From positions 1 to 13,404 of the forward strand of contig JAIXMQ010000199.1 in the NCBI GenBank assembly GCA_025716855.1: 13,404 nt of DNA. Direction: 5' to 3'. The notes under the pieces are model-generated. The model searched no databases and was not told the origin of the DNA. It was given only the letters and a program-made list of their open reading frames with translations. The stretch is from Pilaira anomala. Lineage: Eukaryota > Mucoromycota > Mucoromycetes > Mucorales > Mucoraceae. This document shows, in pieces, positions 8,727-13,404 of this stretch (within the stretch, counting starts at the first letter, position 1; each line of letters begins with the position of its first letter). A program made the position numbers and the translations under genes.

Positions 8727-9071
8727 TTATTGATATAAGCGAAGTTTTCGATGTGATTTTTGATCTTTAGAAAACTTCTTTACCACCTCTAAAGCCTGTC
8801 TTGCATCTTTTCCCTGACTGTGGGCTTCAATATACCTAAAATTTTTATTCCAATATCTTCTTATCAGCAAAGGTGGTTCTCTAGGAGGGGAAGCACTATC
8901 CAAGAACGAATTTATGTTTTTGTCCAAAGAAACAAAACTGTAATTGCAGTTATTGTCGAGCCACTTTCTTAGCCGCCCCCAGAATCTTTCAATCGGGTTA
9001 GTCTCACAGTGAAACCGGGGGTACAGCTCAAAGATATGGCCTTGCTTAGCTATACATACGTACTTAAAGAT
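8727..9071 (-). pseudogene. C-terminal fragment of a Tc1/mariner-like DDE transposase
   Basis: The frame is open from 9071 to the stop at 8727-8729 (114 residues); the TTG at 8927 is internal, and a stop (9072-9074) sits just upstream. It contains ELYPRFHCETNPIERFWGRL, the block carrying the third catalytic acidic residue (Glu at 8988-8990) in fungal Tc1/mariner-superfamily transposases. An RRYWNKNFRYIEAHSQGKDA-type segment follows, then a basic KSHRKLR tail, a pattern I associate with fungal DDE transposases. The parts that hold the first two catalytic Asp residues and the DNA-binding helix-turn-helix domain are absent, so it cannot be active. The lost part borders the tandem repeats at 9081, suggesting that deletion or repeat expansion replaced it. 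Confidence 0.8.
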
Positions 9072-9080
9072 TTATGTAGT

Positions 9081-9412
9081 TATGCAAATTGGTTGAGTTG
9101 AATTATAGTGTATAAAATTGGTTAAGTGGATCGTATTAGTTAAAAAAATTTTCAAGTAATTAAAGGAGGCTTATAGAACTCGGAATTGCTGTTAAAATTA
9201 TAGTTTTTCAATACGGATTATTGTGTATGCCAATTGGTTGAGTTGAATTATTATATATGCAAATTGGTTGAGTTGAGTTATTTTGTATGCAAATTGGTTG
9301 AGTTGAATTATTGTGTATAAGGCAAGTTAGTTGAGTTGAATTATTGTGTATAATAAAAATAAGTTGAGTTGAATTATTGTGTATACAAATAGGTTAAGTT
9401 GACCTTATAAGT
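9081..9412 (+). repeat. Minisatellite of 30-33 bp units inside the mariner
   Basis: Typical unit: TATGCAAATTGGTTGAGTTG followed by AATTATTGTG. Copies start at 9081, 9111, 9226, 9256, 9286, 9316, 9349 and 9382. Five of them are exactly 30 bp, 9316 and 9349 are 33 bp, and copies 9111 and 9382 are diverged. An 85-bp non-repeat segment (9141-9225) splits them two plus six. Confidence 0.9.
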
Positions 9413-9520
9413 AGAACTTTTCTCAAATAGCTAAATGATTTACAGATCGCGGTAAGCAAATTGTTTATTACCAATGATGGAACTCAAAATTACTGTAAAA
9501 GTTATTAGTTTTTTAATCCA
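9141..9520 (+). repeat. Higher-order duplication around the minisatellite
   Basis: The spacer at 9141-9225 is echoed after the last unit at about 9413-9520: ATAGAACTCGGAATTGCTGT versus ATGGAACTCAAAATTACTGT, each followed by an A/T-rich ...TTATAGTTTTT or ...TTATTAGTTTTTT. The minisatellite and its right flank therefore appear to have been duplicated together and then diverged. Confidence 0.6.
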
Positions 9521-9883
9521 GTTTGTTGGTTTTTTTTTACATGTATGGGATCCGAGAATTGGGTTTAGTCTAGTTATGTTAATAAAGATGGTCTCACCTC
9601 AAGGTTTAATCTCCGGTGTAACATAACTCTACAATATTATTGGCTGGAGTTGCTCCGACATTGATTTCGTAATCAGAAATTGACTGGACATTGGGGGGCT
9701 TGCCCTTCTATTAAGTTGATATTTTGTGAGAAAATTCTGAAATTTTTTTTTAGCAAAAATAAACTTTCCTATTCATAGATCACTTTTAAATGCTTTATTT
9801 AATTGAAGTATGATTATTCCGGTTGATTTATTTTATTTTTTTGGTAGTGAATTCCCATTTTTTTAAAAAAAATTTCTTAGAGC
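9521..9883. other. Non-coding interior of the mariner right arm
   Basis: No open frame with recognisable protein similarity. A more GC-rich patch at ~9590-9710 could be decayed transposase sequence, but I could not match it to a domain in any frame. Near the TIR there is a T-run/A-run junction similar to the left end. Confidence 0.4.
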
Positions 9884-9915
9884 TTAAAATATATGATTTA
9901 AAAATAGATGCACTG
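9884..9915 (-). repeat. Right terminal inverted repeat of the mariner
   Basis: Exact reverse complement of 8543-8574, ending CACTG just before TA 9916-9917. It supplies the premature stop of the interrupted RT frame at 9898-9900. Confidence 0.95.
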
Positions 9916-12054
9916 TACAGGCTTCGTTATGATTACTTCTACTATATGCCTAGCCGAACCACCCGAAGAAAATTGTACTTCTTCTAACGAACTATATTTT
10001 CCTTCTTCTCTCTCTTGCTCCTCTTCGTCATGTTCTACTGCATTCATCGCCAGACTCACCGACCATATCGCTCTGGGGATTTTATCAGCGGGACTAGTCC
10101 GAATACGAGGTATCTTCTGAATTTTCTTGAACTTTCTGCGAGGCTTTCGGTCTTCTCTGTCATTCGGAACAAGCACCACGGCAGCAGCCCACGGTCCTGT
10201 ACATGGTTCAATCAAGTCTAATTCAATCAGTTCAGTAATATAATTTTTTAACCATTCGTTCGCAGCAACTGGCAGCATTCGAGGGGCAACTTTTACAGGT
10301 TTTATTCCTGGTTTAACTTTAATAATATAAGGTTCAACATTCAATGACTTTATTTCTTTAAGTGATGTGGCAAAAACAGAACTATGTTTAACTAAAATAT
10401 CTTTTAGTTTTGCTTGTTGGTCTTGAGACAATTCTGGGTTAATATCCCAGTTGAACTCGGACAATTTCTCTTGAGATTCTTCAATCAAAGTAACCGCTTC
10501 CGCTGGCCCATGCATAATACTATTTATCATCACTGTAAAATTATGCGAATAGCTAGCAACTAAAGAAACGCCAACTGCCGCGAGTTCTTCTTTCGTAGGA
10601 TCGAATATCGGACCTTCCAGGAACGAAGGAGTAGTAATTACTTCTTCACTATCATGGTAATTAATGTACTTCTCTGTAAGTATATCCATAATTTTCTCTA
10701 CAGATTGAATAACATCTACACCTTCAGGGATGACAGACCTATCGAACATTTGACCTATCAACGTATTCTTCTTCAGCGTAACCTTCGCCTGTGTCATATT
10801 AACTAAAATGATACAGAACGGCTCATCTCCTTCTTCTTTCTTAAAGATAGTTGGTACCAGATACAAACCAAGTTTAGCAAATAGCAAAGAAGATGGTTGT
10901 AACACCTTATCATTATTCCACTCTTTTCCAGATTCATCTAACTTAATCCACAACAACTGCGCATCACCAGGGGAGAATTCACACTCGTACCCAATGTTTA
11001 TATCCAGTAAATTAGGATTTCCCTTATTTCTAGTAGCAGATACAGGAATAACCATAGGGTCAGAATCGTTATCTGCATGAATAATACCTTGGCTAGCATT
11101 AGTGTTGATAATGAATTCTTCGTCTTCTCGAAAGAAAGTTAAAGTTTGCTTTAACGGATTGGCCAAAGCATTCGCTCCATACATGAAATCCATACCCAAG
11201 ATCAAAGGCGTATGCACATTAGTCGTAACACAGAAAGTATGAGTAATTTCGACGTCCTCAGAGAATTGCAATTTTAGCTTCACGATTCCACAAGGTATAT
11301 CAATATCACCACCGGCATACTTTAACGACTTATTGGTAGGATGGATTTCGGTTTCTTTACCCAATTTCTTAACAACGTGTAACGAGATAATAGAAGCTAC
11401 CGCTCCACCATCTAACAAGAATTCTAACTCGATGTTGTTATCAAACGTCACTAGTGCCGACTGTAACATTACACGACTTAAACTTTGAGTAGTAGTATCA
11501 ATACTGACTTTGTTAATCATATCTGGCGACAGATTGGCTAATACATCCATTTTCTCGACACCATCACTTGATGTAACTATCATTTTTTTCTTACTACCCG
11601 GAATAGGTTGCCCACCCAAAAGGTGTAGATACTGATACCATAACTCAGGAGCGTAATACAAGAGTTGTGGTAAGGCAATACTAATATTGGTACTCCATAA
11701 CTGTTCATTTAGGTCTAAGGAACGAACTTTCTTGTTGGAATCTAACATAATCGGGAAGTTCCGTTCAACCTTTCGGGCAATAGAAGGAGGGATTTCTCCT
11801 CTAGCTTTAGCTTCGTCATCAAGTTTCTTATATAATGATTTGGCTTCTCGAGCTTTTTCAAGATTACTTAGTTTTACCGCTCGTAATTCTTCAGGCGTTT
11901 TCTTGACCGGTGTCGTATTAGCAGCAACCAAATGAGGGGTTTGTTCATTCTTATCATTCAAGGTACTACTTTCACCAAATTGTATCACATTCACACATGT
12001 TGCCTGAATTTGGTCCGGCGGTTCTTCTCTAGGGTTTGTTTGAAAAGGTCCTAC
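9916..12054 (-). pseudogene. pol: Pol 5' part: linker, protease, N-terminal RT
   Basis: Directly follows the gag TGA in the same frame (VGPFQTNPREEPPD...), with no nearby ATG; the first alternative start is GTG at 11994, used here for numbering. Residues 1-150 are a basic/charged linker of unknown role. Protease: LLDGGAVASII with Asp195 and Gly where Thr or Ser is usual, then the terminal LILGMDFM motif (~265-272). After a ~270-residue spacer comes the RT start (KVAPRMLPVAANEWLKNYI, then GPWAAAVVLVPN at ~600-611). Normally the RFCVDYR-type strand follows at once; here ~82 extra residues (612-693) intervene, first Arg/Lys-rich, then Glu-rich. The frame then enters the mariner TIR and stops at 9898-9900. 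Past the insertion the same frame resumes as GRKDPFRLCLNYKP. Confidence 0.92.
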
Positions 12055-12060
12055 TCACCT
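12055..12060 (-). promoter_or_regulatory. Gag-pol boundary: in-frame TGA in AGG-TGA-GTA context
   Basis: The sequence AGG TGA GTA GGA separates gag and pol without a phase change, as in retroviruses and elements that use stop readthrough (murine leukaemia virus is the known model). The same bases form AG|GTGAGT, a perfect 5' splice-donor consensus. Which of the two applies cannot be decided from sequence. Confidence 0.55.
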
Positions 12061-13223
12061 AGAGTTGAGCAGGACCGGGAGAAAATTCTGGTTTTGTGAT
12101 TGTTCGATTTCATCCACAAAGTTTACTTGTCGAGATTGTTGAATAGGGCGCCTATTACTTGTGAACCTAACCGGACAATTTCCTCCACAATGGTTACTAT
12201 TCTCGCAAGTACGACATGGTTGGGCACAGTCTTTACCAAAATGACCCACATGTTGACAATTAAAACACCTGGGAGAACCTTCCACCCAACTGGCATGTTG
12301 AGGCCCAGTTACAGGAGCATAACCATTCGACCCTTTCTTAATTCTTTCTAATAGATCAACTCGGTCTTTTAATACAGCAATATCATTTTCAATTTTATCC
12401 AGCTTGTTCAGTTTCAACAATACAGTTTGCTCAAAGTCAGAAGACGAGGCATTATGTCGTGCAACCTTATCGGTATGACCAGAGTAATTATTTCTGTACT
12501 TATTGTTATTCGTGTTAGGTCTTCTGGTAATATTGTGTACCGGTACTACTTCAAGGCTCGTGGTAGGAATATTTTGTGATATATTCGACTTATGTTCATT
12601 ACCCACACAACTCTCAGCCCACTTTAAAAGTTTAGCAACACTGTCGAAGGACTCCATAGTCTGTTTGATTCGAGTATCAAACGGATCTTTGATCTTCAAT
12701 TCGCAAAACTTAAAAACTTCAGGTAACAAGCCTTTCATGACATCTCTTACTTGCTGCTTGATACTTCTTTCTTCAGTGTTCTGACCTGAACGTTGGAAAA
12801 GGTAGCGCTTCACTTCGAGATATTCCGTAGGAGTTTCACCTACTTGCTGCTTTCTGTCTTCATACTGTTGGGTATACAACTCATACCATTCATCAGTTAC
12901 ATACTTCTTCTTAAACTTCTCCAACAAGCCTTCAACGTCTCCTGTCTTTTCAAACGGCCACTCCAAATATTTAGCATCAGTTACAATATTATTTTGCACC
13001 CACCATTCAGCTTGGCCAGTGAGACAAATGATAAACATTTCTTTCTTACGCTCATTGCTTTTCCAATGTTCCAAGTGGCAGCTCTTTCAAACTTATATAA
13101 AAAGTCTAAAGGGTCTTGAGTGTTCCCCGAACCTGAGAAAGTAGGAGGATCCTTGAACTTGGCATAGTCCTTGGTACGGTTGTTGCTACTCTGGATCTTC
13201 AGTTCTTCAATTTCGGAAACCAT
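12055..13223 (-). pseudogene. gag: Gag (capsid and nucleocapsid) with one frameshift
   Basis: ATG at 13223 starts MVSEIEELKIQSSNNRT... and reads in the gag manner (FKDPPTFSGSG, DPLDFLYKFERAA) until about 13080. The remainder is in another phase from about 13086 (HLEHWKSNERKKEMFIICLT, QAEWW), so one base has been lost or gained within 13072-13089. This split lies inside the capsid-type retrotransposon Gag domain. A coiled-coil-like heptad segment follows (roughly 12340-12430). Then come two zinc knuckles, both CX2CX4HX4C: CFNCQHVGHFGKDC and CRTCENSNHCGGNC, about 12175-12267. They bind element RNA in the particle. The gag frame ends at TGA 12055-12057 and pol continues in the same phase, so full Gag-Pol needs readthrough or an equivalent. 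Confidence 0.9.
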
Positions 13224-13358
13224 GATTCTCTATGTTTCTTGACTGAAGGTTCCGTTTAGTTTTCGATTTTAAAAGTTCACTACTAGTACTTTTAACTTAC
13301 CTATAATTTATAAAATCTATTGTTTCCTTAGTTTCTTTTCGATAAAATAGTAGTGGTA
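13224..13358 (-). other. 5' leader of the gypsy element
   Basis: About 135 bases between the primer-binding site and the gag ATG, AT-rich and without a long open frame. In such elements the leader carries packaging signals, none of which I can identify here. Confidence 0.5.
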
Positions 13359-13376
13359 CGCCCAGCTACTCCACCA
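13359..13376 (-). other. Primer-binding site of the gypsy element
   Basis: The minus strand reads TGGTGGAGTAGCTGGGCG two bases after the LTR end. It starts with TGG, complementary to a tRNA CCA terminus. If 18 bases pair, the primer tRNA would end CTACTCCACCA; I cannot assign it to an amino acid. It shares TGGTGGAG-AGCT with the site at 721. Confidence 0.75.
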
Positions 13377-13378
13377 AA

Positions 13379-13404
13379 TGTTGTAAGGGTTCTTTTCGTA
13401 CCTA
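13379..13404 (-). repeat. 5' LTR of the gypsy element, first 26 bp only
   Basis: Identical over all 26 visible bases to 5610-5635, the end of the 3' LTR. The rest lies beyond the window edge. Confidence 0.9.

Larger units (their letters stand above)
8543..9915 (-). mobile_element. Tc1/mariner-type DNA transposon, non-autonomous, inside RT
   Basis: A 1373-bp unit with perfect 32-bp terminal inverted repeats starting CAGTGCATCTATTTTT, flanked on both sides by TA (8541-8542 and 9916-9917), the hallmark target duplication of Tc1/mariner elements. Host protein reads into both ends: the upstream RT frame runs into the right TIR and stops there at 9898-9900, and the downstream frame resumes left of 8543. 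The insertion adds 1375 bases, which explains the frame difference between the two pol halves. Strand is given by the transposase fragment. It is a deletion or rearrangement derivative, with only the transposase C-terminus plus a minisatellite inside. Confidence 0.92.
5610..13404 (-). mobile_element. Near-complete Ty3/gypsy LTR retrotransposon carrying a mariner insertion
   Basis: Read on the minus strand: 5' LTR (only 26 bp in the window), primer-binding site, leader, gag, in-frame TGA, protease, RT, RNase H, integrase, polypurine tract and 3' LTR. The order PR-RT-RH-IN defines Ty3/gypsy (Metaviridae-type) rather than Ty1/copia. The two LTRs match over all 26 bases visible. After allowing for the 1373-bp mariner plus one TA, the region spanned here is about 6.4 kb. 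The right end and the target-site duplication lie outside the window. The integrase has no chromodomain, unlike the fragment at 3366-4883, so these are two different families. This copy is inactivated by a gag frameshift and by the mariner in RT. Confidence 0.92.

Noticed and set aside
9081..9412. CRISPR array
   Set aside because: Units are contiguous tandem repeats without unique spacers, within a eukaryotic transposon.
9913..9917. Mariner target duplication of 4 bp (TGCA) instead of TA
   Set aside because: TGCA repeats on both sides only because it is part of the TIR; TA with TIR starting CAGTGCA fits the Tc1/mariner rule and restores the pol frame.
10054..10059. GTGAGT donor inside the RT insertion as the start of an intron
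   Set aside because: Joining it to the CTGTAG acceptor near the mariner puts the following RT motif out of frame, and most of the insertion lies upstream of the donor.
9908..10221. Plus-strand frames with Ser/Cys-rich peptides opposite RT
   Set aside because: They are the antisense of the Glu/Arg-rich RT insertion; no independent evidence of a gene.

Overview
The window is AT-rich eukaryotic DNA made almost entirely of nested and broken transposable elements. I see no host gene apart from a possible ankyrin-repeat scrap. The protein types (Ty3/gypsy gag-pol, a chromodomain integrase, a Tc1/mariner-like transposase with a fungal-type FHCETNPIE block) suggest a fungus, possibly an early-diverging one such as Mucoromycota. 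That assignment is inference, because there is no rRNA or housekeeping gene here.

Layout. Positions 1-611: unassigned flank. 612 to about 2855 (+): 5' half of an LTR retrotransposon, with a 108-bp LTR, a primer-binding site, a gag broken by a frameshift and a TAG stop, and the start of a protease that ends abruptly. 2872-4883 (-): 3' end of a different LTR element, with a candidate LTR (3103-3326) and an integrase with a C-terminal chromodomain, cut off at its N-terminus. 4911-4985 (+): possible ankyrin remnant. 4986-5609: AT-rich non-coding DNA with short repeats and an A24 tract.

5610 to beyond 13404 (-): an almost complete Ty3/gypsy element with 3' LTR (5610-5929), integrase, RNase H, reverse transcriptase, protease, gag, primer-binding site and the first 26 bases of the 5' LTR. 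Its RT is split at a TA dinucleotide by a 1373-bp Tc1/mariner-type element (8543-9915) with perfect 32-bp terminal inverted repeats. Removing this element and one TA restores the pol frame. The mariner is itself a decayed derivative: only the C-terminal part of the transposase remains, next to a 30-33 bp minisatellite.

In the large gypsy element, gag and pol lie in one frame separated by a single TGA, so pol would be made by stop readthrough (or, less likely, by removal of a very short intron-like segment that starts with a consensus splice donor). Gag yields capsid and nucleocapsid, protease cuts the polyprotein, RT/RNase H copies the RNA from a tRNA-type primer, and integrase inserts the copy. 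This copy cannot do so now, because gag has a frameshift and RT carries the mariner.

I found no new defence or metabolic system. The points most worth a second look are the precise mariner insertion, the in-frame TGA overlapping a splice-donor consensus, an Asp-Gly-Gly protease active site, an 82-residue charged insertion in the RT fingers, and the extra coiled-coil domain in the left gag.
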